Source of the DNA: DATBFX01 sp034667245
Lineage (GTDB): Bacteria; Chloroflexota; Chloroflexia; Thermomicrobiales; UBA6265
Direction: 5' to 3'
NCBI GenBank assembly: GCA_034667245.1
Contig: JAXDKI010000034.1
Location: 1 to 8,768, forward strand
Length of the DNA: 8,768 bases
The position numbers and the translations under genes were made by a program. Shown one piece after another: positions 1-5,444 of the stretch; position 1 is the first letter of the stretch; each line of letters starts with the position of its first letter. The notes under the pieces are model-generated. The model was not told where the DNA came from. It worked only from the letters and a program-made list of their open reading frames with translations, and did no database searches.

Positions 1-463
1 CGAAGGTGGTCAGAACGGAATCGTTCACGACGGGAGTTGGGACCAGGGCGGTGGGCGGCAGGTCATCGATCACTCCTACCAGAAGACCGAGGGCCTCGCG
101 AATGTCGTTGTGATCGACGTTGATACAGACAGCGCCCACGATCTTGCCTGATACATCTCGAATCCAAACGGTCGACGAGGAGAGCGTCCGACCAGTCGGT
201 GTGCGGGTGGCGTACCCCTGCTGGTCGGCGTCGACCTGGGCGAGGTTCTCCGGTAGAAACTCAGCGTCCGGAATCGGTGCCCCGACCTCGCGTCCGGTGA
301 GATTGCCGGCGATCGCGACCACGGAGGCGTCGAGATTGCGCAGATCGTGAACGACGACTTCCGCTGTTCGGCCAACGGTCGCAACGAACACCTCGGCTAT
401 TCGTCCGAGGAGCTCGTAGACCGCATCAAGCTGATCGGATCGGAAACCTCGTCCTGCCATCAT
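1..463 (-). CDS. YheO/DauR-type PAS transcriptional regulator, N-terminal part (cut by window edge)
   Basis: The minus strand is open from an ATG-ATG pair at 463/460 to the left edge (154 codons seen, no stop in the window). The product matches the YheO-like PAS domain (PF08348): a VVVHDL segment at residues 36-41, NLTGREVG at 54-61, TPTGRTLSSSTVWIRD at 88-103, and GKIVGAVCIN at 106-115. In this family a C-terminal HTH domain follows the PAS domain; it would lie outside the window, so DNA binding is inferred. Family members act as cytoplasmic ligand-responsive regulators, DauR of D-arginine catabolism being one example. The gene diverges from the Uma2 gene across a 217-bp gap, and a near-consensus promoter lies directly before it. 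No Shine-Dalgarno sequence is seen at a normal distance, which fits a leaderless mRNA. The choice between the two ATGs is open. The ligand is unknown. Confidence 0.86.
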   Translation of the reverse strand, partial: MMAGRGFRSDQLDAVYELLGRIAEVFVATVGRTAEVVVHDLRNLDASVVAIAGNLTGREVGAPIPDAEFLPENLAQVDADQQGYATRTPTGRTLSSSTVWIRDVSGKIVGAVCINVDHNDIREALGLLVGVIDDLPPTALVPTPVVNDSVLTTF

Positions 464-474
464 GAGACGGGAGG

Positions 475-503
475 ACTATAGCTATCCTTAGACAAAGTGT
501 CAA
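475..503 (-). promoter_or_regulatory. sigma70-type promoter of the YheO-type regulator
   Basis: On the minus strand a perfect -35 box TTGACA (503-498) is followed, after exactly 17 bp, by the -10 box TATAGT (480-475). Transcription would start near 468, only about five bases before the first ATG at 463, so the message would be leaderless or nearly so. The spacing and the match to consensus are read directly from the sequence. Activity is inferred. Confidence 0.72.
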
Positions 504-504
504 C
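488..504. promoter_or_regulatory. imperfect palindrome overlapping the -35 box, possible operator
   Basis: TTAGACAAAGTGTCAAC is an imperfect inverted repeat with a GACA-AAG-TGTC core, and it covers the whole -35 box of the regulator promoter. A repressor bound here would block RNA polymerase, so autoregulation or control of the divergent pair is possible. Short palindromes arise by chance, and no second copy was noticed. Confidence 0.3.
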
Positions 505-680
505 ATCCTGGACATTCCGAATAAGCAAACTCATCAGCTCGTCCACGCGCGGACTGGACTGTCTCGGCCGCGACACCAGCCGGCTCTCATCGCAAAGCTT
601 TCCGGCATTCACGGGGTAGTATTCTTCTCCGGAGGGCAACACTGATCGACCAGGCTAAAGTCAACCAACTGCAACAGGCG

Positions 681-1253
681 ATGCAAGCCATGGCAACAAG
701 CACCTACACCAAAACCTGGACGTACGAGGATCTCTTCCACTTGCCCGACGACGGTAAGCGGTATGAGATCGTCGACGGAGAGCTGTACGAGATGCCGGCT
801 CCGAATCCTGAGCATGCCGCGGCGGTCGTCAATCTGATTCTCCTCCTTGCGCCGGTTGTCAAAGCACTCGGAGGTAGGATTTTTACGGCTCCGATCGATG
901 TGTTCATGTTGGGGGCAGATCCCGTTCAACCAGACATCGTCGTGCTACTGGCGAGCCAAGCAGGCTTGTTGACTCGGCGCGGCGTCGAGGGCGCACCGAG
1001 TCTACTGATCGAAGTCCTCAGCCCGACGAATCCCGAGCACGATCGCATTCGGAAGCGGGAGCTATACGCGCGCGCCGGTGTTGGTGAGTACTGGCTGGTT
1101 AGCCCGGAAGCCGCGAGCATTGAAGTGCTCATTCTCACCGGCGGGACGTATGGCACGCTCGTACGCGCGGCAGGCGACGAACCGATTCAGTCGCAGGATC
1201 TCCCCGACCTGTCGTTCCCGGTTTCCACCGTGTTTGCTGCGGTGATCGCGTGA
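681..1253 (+). CDS. Uma2 family (DUF820) PD-(D/E)XK-fold nuclease-like protein
   Basis: The 190-residue product matches the Uma2/DUF820 family (PF05685), which has a restriction-endonuclease fold and an unknown biological role, and is often multicopy in Cyanobacteria and Chloroflexota. Visible landmarks are TYEDLFHLPDDGKRYEIVDGE at about 14-34, P84-D85 (the PD of the fold), LLIEVLSPTN at 108-117 with the second acidic residue E111, R124-K125-R126, and GVGEYWLVSP at 133-142. Nuclease residues look intact and the length is normal. The start is uncertain. ATG 681 and ATG 690 are both in frame; 690 gives the more family-like N-terminus, and neither has a good Shine-Dalgarno sequence. The stop codon overlaps the GTG of the next gene (GTGA), so the two are probably co-translated. 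Whether it acts on DNA at all is unproven for most of the family. Confidence 0.9.
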   Translation: MQAMATSTYTKTWTYEDLFHLPDDGKRYEIVDGELYEMPAPNPEHAAAVVNLILLLAPVVKALGGRIFTAPIDVFMLGADPVQPDIVVLLASQAGLLTRRGVEGAPSLLIEVLSPTNPEHDRIRKRELYARAGVGEYWLVSPEAASIEVLILTGGTYGTLVRAAGDEPIQSQDLPDLSFPVSTVFAAVIA

Positions 1254-2152
1254 ACGCCTTCGCGACCCAGCCGGTCTTAACCGAGCGCGCCCTCTGGGAA
1301 GTCATCGAGCCGTTCCACACCATCACCTACTTCGCACCTGAGGCGCGTGAAGCGACCGATGCGCTCGGTCTTCGTGGTGGCTGGATGGGTTACTTCGCTT
1401 CGCGCGCAGCGCCGCTTGGCCCCGTCCCGGCCGAGGTCGTGATCGCCGTCTTCTACAACTTCCACCCGAACCTCGTTCGCCGCGCGATCCCGGACGCCTG
1501 GAGCTTTGCCTCACCCGCCTCGATCCTCGCCGCCCGCCTCGACGGCGTCGATCGCGCCCTCCGCCGCCTCCTCGGCGACCTCTTCGATGGTCCCCTCGTG
1601 CAAGAGGCCGCCGAGATCGCCAGGGATGCCGCGTCCGCGTGCGAACTCGCCGGCCGCCCTCTCTTCGCCGCCAACGCCGCCCTCCCCTGGCCGGCACAAC
1701 CCCACCTCGCGCTCTGGACGGCCACGACACACCTCCGGGAACACCGCGCCGACGGTCACGTCACCGCCCTGATGGCCGCCGGCGTCGATCCCTGCGAGGC
1801 GCACGTCACCATCGCGGCGACAGGCGCGACCACCGGCGAGCAACTCCGCCGCCACCGTTGGTGGTCCGAGGAGGACTGGTCTGCCGCCGTCGCCCGGCTG
1901 CAAGAACGCGGCTGGTTTGACCCAGACGGTCTCCTCACTCCCGAAGGCCGCGCCGCCCGCGCCGCCGTCGAGGCAGAAACGGATCGTCTTGCGGCCACGC
2001 CCTGGCGATCGCTCGGCATGGAGCGCACCGCCCGGTTGCGCCGAATCATGCGGCACATCTCCGGCCTGGTCGTCGAACGCGGCGGTATTCCCATTCCCAA
2101 CCCGATGGGACTATCCTGGCCTCCGGCACCGTCGCCACTCGACGGCGAGTAG
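1250..2152 (+). CDS. SCO6745 family helix-turn-helix protein
   Basis: This 300-residue protein fits the SCO6745/SalK-like HTH family known mainly from Actinobacteria and Chloroflexota. Landmarks include FHTITYFAPEA near residues 22-32, then GGWMGYFASRAAPLGPVPAE, AGRPLFAANAALPWP, a mid-protein LREHRADGHVTALMAAGVD segment, WWSEEDWSAAVARLQERGW (probably part of the winged HTH), and the C-terminal IPIPNPMGLSWP. The length is typical for the family. The GTG start at 1250 shares four bases with the stop of the Uma2 gene, has no Shine-Dalgarno sequence, and places the family's first conserved helix about 12 residues in. The family has no assigned biochemical function; a DNA-binding or regulatory role is inferred only from the fold. 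A 69-bp gap follows before the DUF488 gene, with only a weak 6-bp inverted repeat (2175-2180/2197-2202). Confidence 0.85.
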   Translation: MNAFATQPVLTERALWEVIEPFHTITYFAPEAREATDALGLRGGWMGYFASRAAPLGPVPAEVVIAVFYNFHPNLVRRAIPDAWSFASPASILAARLDGVDRALRRLLGDLFDGPLVQEAAEIARDAASACELAGRPLFAANAALPWPAQPHLALWTATTHLREHRADGHVTALMAAGVDPCEAHVTIAATGATTGEQLRRHRWWSEEDWSAAVARLQERGWFDPDGLLTPEGRAARAAVEAETDRLAATPWRSLGMERTARLRRIMRHISGLVVERGGIPIPNPMGLSWPPAPSPLDGE

Positions 2153-2221
2153 GCAATCACTGCGAGTCTCGGTAACGGGTCCCTCCGAATACTCTCACCC
2201 GTCCGGAAAAGCAGGTAGGCT

Positions 2222-2761
2222 GTGATGCGCACCCAGACCACCACGCCAAGAAATCCCGAGATTCGACTGCGCCGGGTCTACGAACCGCCGGCCCCGGACG
2301 ACGGGCGCCGGATCCTGGTCGACCGACTCTGGCCGCGGGGGCTGACAAAAGCAGCGGCGCACGTCGATGCCTGGCTGAAGGACGCCGCCCCGAGCACGGA
2401 ACTACGGCGCTGGTTCGGCCACGACCCGATAAAGTGGGCCGACTTCCAGCGTCGCTACCGCGAGGAACTCGACACTCATCCCGAGGCCCTGGCACCCATT
2501 CTCGACGCGGCGCGGATCGGTATCCTCACCCTTGTCTACGCCGCCAGAGACGAGCAGCACAACGCGGCCGTGGTCCTCAAAGAGGTCTTGGACGAACGCC
2601 TGCAGGCCGACGGTCTCGGTCCAGACGCCCTGGTCGACGAGACATCCGAAGATTCGTTCCCGGCGAGCGACGCTCCCGCCTGGGCGATCGGCCGGACGCA
2701 TCCATCACCGCCCGAATCGGACGCTGCCTCGTTCAGAAACCGGCGATTCCGCGTCTTGTGA
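2222..2761 (+). CDS. DUF488 family protein (YeaO-like) with C-terminal SFPASD tail
   Basis: Residues 14-123 match DUF488 (PF04343): RLRRVYEPPAPDDGRRILVD at 15-34, RLWPRGLTK at 35-43, a WLKDAAPSTELRRWFGHDP stretch at 51-69, FQRRYREEL at 75-83, and ILTLVYAARDEQHNAAVVLK at 101-120. The family is small, cytoplasmic and functionally uncharacterised. After the domain comes an extension of about 55 residues containing DETSEDSFPASDAPAW (139-154). This resembles a short motif found in many otherwise unrelated bacterial proteins, and I know of no function for it. GTG 2222 and ATG 2225 are adjacent possible starts, preceded by AGGTAGG. The gene converges with the cupin operon, leaving 18 bp between the two stop codons and no visible terminator hairpin. 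Confidence 0.88.
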   Translation: MMRTQTTTPRNPEIRLRRVYEPPAPDDGRRILVDRLWPRGLTKAAAHVDAWLKDAAPSTELRRWFGHDPIKWADFQRRYREELDTHPEALAPILDAARIGILTLVYAARDEQHNAAVVLKEVLDERLQADGLGPDALVDETSEDSFPASDAPAWAIGRTHPSPPESDAASFRNRRFRVL

Positions 2762-2779
2762 TGCAGCGCTCCTACCAGG

Positions 2780-3139
2780 TCATTCCCGGCGAACCGGCCA
2801 GAGGCCACCCCGTCGCCGGTGGCAACTGAGATAGGCGAAGCGATCGCCCGTGCCGGCGATCGACCGGCGAGTACCCTTCGGCACGATCAGTGCCTGCCCC
2901 GGTTCCAGCGTGTGGCGGACTCCTTCGACCTCGATGGCCCCGCTGCCCTCTACCCCCACCAGCAGCACGTCGACCTCGGCGTTCAGGTGTTCCTCGACGG
3001 CCTCGCCAGCAACAAGGACGAGCAGGTTCAACTGAAGATCCTCGCTCGCGGTCGACCATGCCAGCCGGCGATCCGCCGCCTGGGCGATCGCCGGCAGATC
3101 GACGACTCGCGCCTCGGTCCCGTTCCCTCCCTCGATCAT
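2780..3139 (-). CDS. small cupin-domain protein with degenerate metal site
   Basis: This 119-residue, single-domain cupin is the last gene of the minus-strand operon. Cupin motif 1 is visible at G45-E-A-V-E-E-H51-L-N53, where the usual HxH is HxN. Motif 2 is at G81-QALIV-P87-K-G89-TRR, where the expected histidine after PxG is arginine (R92). The fold appears kept (GQALIVPKGTRRSIAG), but at least two of the usual metal ligands are missing, so an enzyme role looks unlikely and a binding or structural role more likely. The ATG at 3139 lies ten bases after the stop of the upstream cupin. A GAGG overlapping that stop could serve as a distant Shine-Dalgarno sequence. The C-terminus is basic (RRRGG...RRE). 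Confidence 0.82.
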   Translation of the reverse strand: MIEGGNGTEARVVDLPAIAQAADRRLAWSTASEDLQLNLLVLVAGEAVEEHLNAEVDVLLVGVEGSGAIEVEGVRHTLEPGQALIVPKGTRRSIAGTGDRFAYLSCHRRRGGLWPVRRE

Positions 3140-3149
3140 TGATGGTGCC

Positions 3150-3554
3150 TCAGCCGAGCGGGTTCCCGGGCGCGTCCACCGGAAGCTGCGCGTGCTCGCC
3201 TCCCTTTGAGTTCCAGCTGATCGTCAGCAGAAACGCGCCGCCGTCGACCGCGCGGACGGCATGGCGAACCCCCGCCCCGATCGCGATCAGCCCACCCTCG
3301 TCCAATGTGTGGTCCCGATCTCCGGCGGTCACCACGAACCTCCCGCGCAACGCCTGGATCGTGATCGGCCCGGGCGCGGTGTGCTCGTCCAGCATCGCCC
3401 CGGCCCGCATCGTCACCAGCACGAGACGCAGGCGGTCGTTCTTGATCAGGGTCTCGGCCCGCCGCCCGGACGCGCCCTCGCCGGGTTGGAAACGCTCGAT
3501 CTCGGCCGCCAGGTCGAACGTGCCGAGCACGTTTGGATCTGCCACGACGGTCAC
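3150..3554 (-). CDS. small cupin-domain protein
   Basis: The product is a 134-residue cupin. Motif 1 lies in MRAGAMLDEHTAPGPITIQA (49-68, H58), with a glycine-rich return at L69-RGR. Motif 2 is GGLIAIGAGVRHAV (87-100), keeping H98. EHTAPGPITIQ-type first motifs are common in small stand-alone cupins of unknown substrate. The GTG start at 3554 overlaps the HPP stop by four bases (GTGA) and has GGGAGG directly before it. The two cupins in tandem differ in sequence, so they are not a recent duplication. They may act together or as a heteromer, which is inference. Confidence 0.82.
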   Translation of the reverse strand: MTVVADPNVLGTFDLAAEIERFQPGEGASGRRAETLIKNDRLRLVLVTMRAGAMLDEHTAPGPITIQALRGRFVVTAGDRDHTLDEGGLIAIGAGVRHAVRAVDGGAFLLTISWNSKGGEHAQLPVDAPGNPLG

Positions 3555-3829
3555 CCTCCCATGTGTTTGGCCGCGCCGGATGGATGCGGCGCCGGCCTGC
3601 CGTATCCGGTCTGGTCGGTCAGTCGATTGATCGCGATCGCCCGCAACGTCAGCACTCCCACCACGACCATCAGGATCGCCACGCCCTCGATCCGGCGCGA
3701 CACTCCAAGCGAAAAGATCAACGTCGTCGCCCCAGTTGGCGGGTGCGGGCTCTTGAGCAGCACTATCACACCGCTCGTCAACCCGAGCGACAGCGCCGCC
3801 ACGCCGACCCGGCGGCGGTTGGGCCTCAT
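3551..3829 (-). CDS. HPP family membrane protein, only the C-terminal half present
   Basis: This 92-residue protein carries the HPP signature at H29-P30-P31 followed by TGATTLIFSLG, flanked by two hydrophobic segments at about 8-25 (VGVAALSLGLTSGVIVLL) and 47-66. Full HPP proteins (PF04982) have about 160-200 residues and four membrane helices; this one corresponds to helices three and four. Some family members transport nitrite or are fused to CBS domains. The start is ATG 3829, which overlaps the Rieske stop as ATGA, so the gene is cleanly placed in the operon. A longer reading through the Rieske gene to 3937 adds only out-of-frame, low-complexity sequence, and I see no N-terminal half nearby in another frame. 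Two copies could dimerise into a four-helix unit, or the gene may be a remnant. Confidence 0.72.
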   Translation of the reverse strand: MRPNRRRVGVAALSLGLTSGVIVLLKSPHPPTGATTLIFSLGVSRRIEGVAILMVVVGVLTLRAIAINRLTDQTGYGRPAPHPSGAAKHMGG

Positions 3830-4269
3830 CCTGCCAGTTCCTCTACCGCATAGATCGTGTCGGCGTCTTGGCGGAGCCGGATTCTCGGCAGCGGACGGGA
3901 CGGTGGCCCAGCGATGGCGTCCCCCGTGTTGTAGCACGGGCAGTGCCGGTTACCCTTCTCGGGGTTCCATGAGACAGTGCACGAGAGGTTGGTGCAACGC
4001 CCGCTGAAGGCGACGAAGCGACCTGGCTCCGGTTGCAGGAGGATATCATGGTCGTCTTTGGTCGGATACGTGAAGTAGACCGCTCCACGGACCGGCACCT
4101 CGGTCGTCCGCGCGATCGGCCGCTCCCCGCCCCAGCGTCGATCCCGCGCGAACCCCAGCGCGGCCAGGGCACCCGATGCTAGAACCGCCTTGCGCAGGAC
4201 TTGACGGCGGGCGGCGCGGTTGATGAATCCCTGTTCGAGCGATGAATGGGGTGGCGCGGATCCGCTCAC
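3826..4269 (-). CDS. Rieske-fold protein with Tat-like N-terminus, both histidine ligands replaced
   Basis: This 147-residue protein has the layout of a Rieske [2Fe-2S] subunit. A twin-arginine-like segment (R21-R22-QVLRK) is followed by a short hydrophobic stretch (28-41). Then come the two cluster loops, C92-T-N94-L-S-C97 and C110-P-C112-Y113, and GPPSRPLP at 121-128. Canonical loops are CTHLxC and CPCH. Here the two ligand cysteines (C92, C110) and the two disulfide cysteines (C97, C112) remain, but histidine is Asn at 94 (AAC) and Tyr at 113 (TAC), each one base from a His codon. A normal Rieske cluster is therefore unlikely. Disulfides alone or an unusual ligand set are possible. The GTG at 4269 overlaps the DUF1028 stop (GTGA), which decides the start over upstream in-frame codons. 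Location outside the cytoplasmic membrane is inferred from the Tat-like region. Confidence 0.78.
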   Translation of the reverse strand: MSGSAPPHSSLEQGFINRAARRQVLRKAVLASGALAALGFARDRRWGGERPIARTTEVPVRGAVYFTYPTKDDHDILLQPEPGRFVAFSGRCTNLSCTVSWNPEKGNRHCPCYNTGDAIAGPPSRPLPRIRLRQDADTIYAVEELAG

Positions 4270-4949
4270 GAACTCCCCGGATCTCCCGGCACCCCATAAC
4301 TCGGCGCCGCCGTCGGATTCAGCGCCCGCGTTACGTAGTCGTTCATCTGCGGTTTCCAGAGTTCCCACAGACGTGCCAATTCTCCGATGGGATCGTCCGA
4401 CCAATCGACGCGCAGGTCGGCCACGTACCACGGCACTTGATCCACGAGCACGAGTCCGGCCGAGTGGACCGGCCCCTCTTCTCCCCCGGCCGCCAGCGCC
4501 ATCCCCAACGCGTAGATCAGCCGGTCGCCGAGGTCGTCCTGCTCCCGCGCCATGAACCCGCCGATTATCGCCACCGGCACGTCGGGCGACGCCAACAGAT
4601 TGCCGGCCGCCACTGCCCCCACTCCCTCAACCGCTCGGTACGTCCCCAATGTGCGCTCACCCGAATACGACGCCGTTCCACCCAAGGCATCCACCGCCGT
4701 CAACTGCCGGAATTCCGCATGCTCCGCCCCCACGACCACCGACCGCATCGCCTCCGCCGCGCTCGCCCCACCCTGCATCGCATCCAGCAACTGCGGCCCC
4801 AACCGCGGATCGGTCACATTCTGCGTCGTCACCGCCCCCACCCCGGCCCGCGCATGCGCACACCGCGCCGCCACCGCCGGACTCGACGACGAAACGACGA
4901 CGCCGAACATTCCGGTCCTTGGACACCGGGCCACGAGCGAGAAGGTCAT
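4266..4949 (-). CDS. DUF1028 family protein (predicted Ntn-hydrolase-like fold)
   Basis: The 227-residue product matches DUF1028 (PF06267), from MTFSLVARCPRTGMFGVVVS at the N-terminus through ARAGVGAVTTQNVTDPRLGP at 34-53, RQLTAVDALGGTASYSGERT near 81-100, and a glycine-rich GVGAVAAGNLLAS segment. The family is, as I recall, placed in the Ntn-hydrolase clan. If so, the Thr or Ser following the start would be the candidate nucleophile, but no activity is established. The gene follows the Rid gene by 51 bp; DUF1028 and Rid genes are often neighbours, which suggests a shared pathway step. No strong Shine-Dalgarno sequence is seen before ATG 4949. The left arm of a large hairpin (4976-4997) lies 27 bp upstream and could affect initiation. 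Its stop overlaps the Rieske GTG. Confidence 0.88.
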   Translation of the reverse strand: MTFSLVARCPRTGMFGVVVSSSSPAVAARCAHARAGVGAVTTQNVTDPRLGPQLLDAMQGGASAAEAMRSVVVGAEHAEFRQLTAVDALGGTASYSGERTLGTYRAVEGVGAVAAGNLLASPDVPVAIIGGFMAREQDDLGDRLIYALGMALAAGGEEGPVHSAGLVLVDQVPWYVADLRVDWSDDPIGELARLWELWKPQMNDYVTRALNPTAAPSYGVPGDPGSS

Positions 4950-4975
4950 CGTTTCACGTCCGTTCGGAGGGCAGT

Positions 4976-5032
4976 CGGCAGAGGGCAGACGGCAGCGATC
5001 TCATTCTGCCCGCTGCCGTCTGCCCTCTGCCG
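4976..5032. repeat. perfect 22-bp inverted repeat (REP-like hairpin) across the Rid gene 3' end
   Basis: Positions 4976-4997 and 5011-5032 are exact reverse complements, separated by 13 bases. The arms are built of repeated GGCAGA/GGCAG units, and the same word recurs partly just upstream (GGAGGGCAGTCGG at 4966-4978). The stop codon of the Rid gene (5001-5003) lies in the loop, so the right arm codes for the last residues of that protein. In RNA the stem would be very stable. There is no U-run, so it is not a classic intrinsic terminator; a REP-like element that stabilises the upstream mRNA or attenuates downstream expression is more likely. Confidence 0.85.
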
Positions 5033-5444
5033 TCTCGCTTGCGATCACCGCCGTCACGTCGATCTCCACCAGCCACTCCGGGCGCGCCAGGGCCGTCACC
5101 ACGATTCCGGTCGAGACCGGATGGACCCCCTTCAGCCAGCGCCCGACCACGCGGTAGACCGGCTCGCGGTAACGTGGGTCGACCAAATAGATCACGATCT
5201 TGACGATGTCTTCCAGCTCGGCGCCCGCCTCCTTCAGAAGCTGCGCCACGTTCGCCATCGCCTGCTCGGTCTGCGCCGCGACGTCGCCGATCCCGACGGA
5301 CTCCGCCGTGTCGATGTTCTGCCCCACCTGACCCCGCAGATAGACGGTATTCCCGGCCACGACCGCCTGGCAGAGGTCGTTGTCGAGATTCTGCTCTGGG
5401 TAGGTGTCGCGCGTGTTGAACTTCCGGATGCGAGTATGGCTCAC
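5001..5444 (-). CDS. Rid (YjgF/YER057c/UK114) family protein lacking the RidA arginine
   Basis: The 147-residue protein has the Rid fold signature: QAVVAGNTVYLRGQVGQN (26-43), TEQAMANVAQLLKEAGAELE (59-78), DIVKIVIYLVD (79-89), and VHPVSTGIVVTALARPEW to LVEIDVTAVIA (107-135). True RidA enzymes hydrolyse enamine/imine intermediates using an arginine in a PxRST motif. Here the equivalent residue is V110 (HPVST), so it resembles the Rid4-7 type subgroups that lack this arginine, and deaminase activity should not be assumed. GTG 5444 overlaps the monooxygenase stop by four bases and fixes the start; longer upstream reading is out-of-frame monooxygenase sequence. The last 11 residues (ETAEGRRQRAE) come mostly from an inverted repeat and lie beyond the normal family end. 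The neighbours suggest a role in handling products of the flavin monooxygenase. Confidence 0.88.
   Translation of the reverse strand: MSHTRIRKFNTRDTYPEQNLDNDLCQAVVAGNTVYLRGQVGQNIDTAESVGIGDVAAQTEQAMANVAQLLKEAGAELEDIVKIVIYLVDPRYREPVYRVVGRWLKGVHPVSTGIVVTALARPEWLVEIDVTAVIASETAEGRRQRAE

Noticed and set aside
460..642. A 60-codon minus-strand reading frame between the regulator and Uma2
   Set aside because: It has no family resemblance or ribosome site and overlaps the regulator promoter.
3830..3937. N-terminal extension of the HPP protein
   Set aside because: It is the Rieske gene read in another frame and has no hydrophobic segment, so it does not supply the missing helices.
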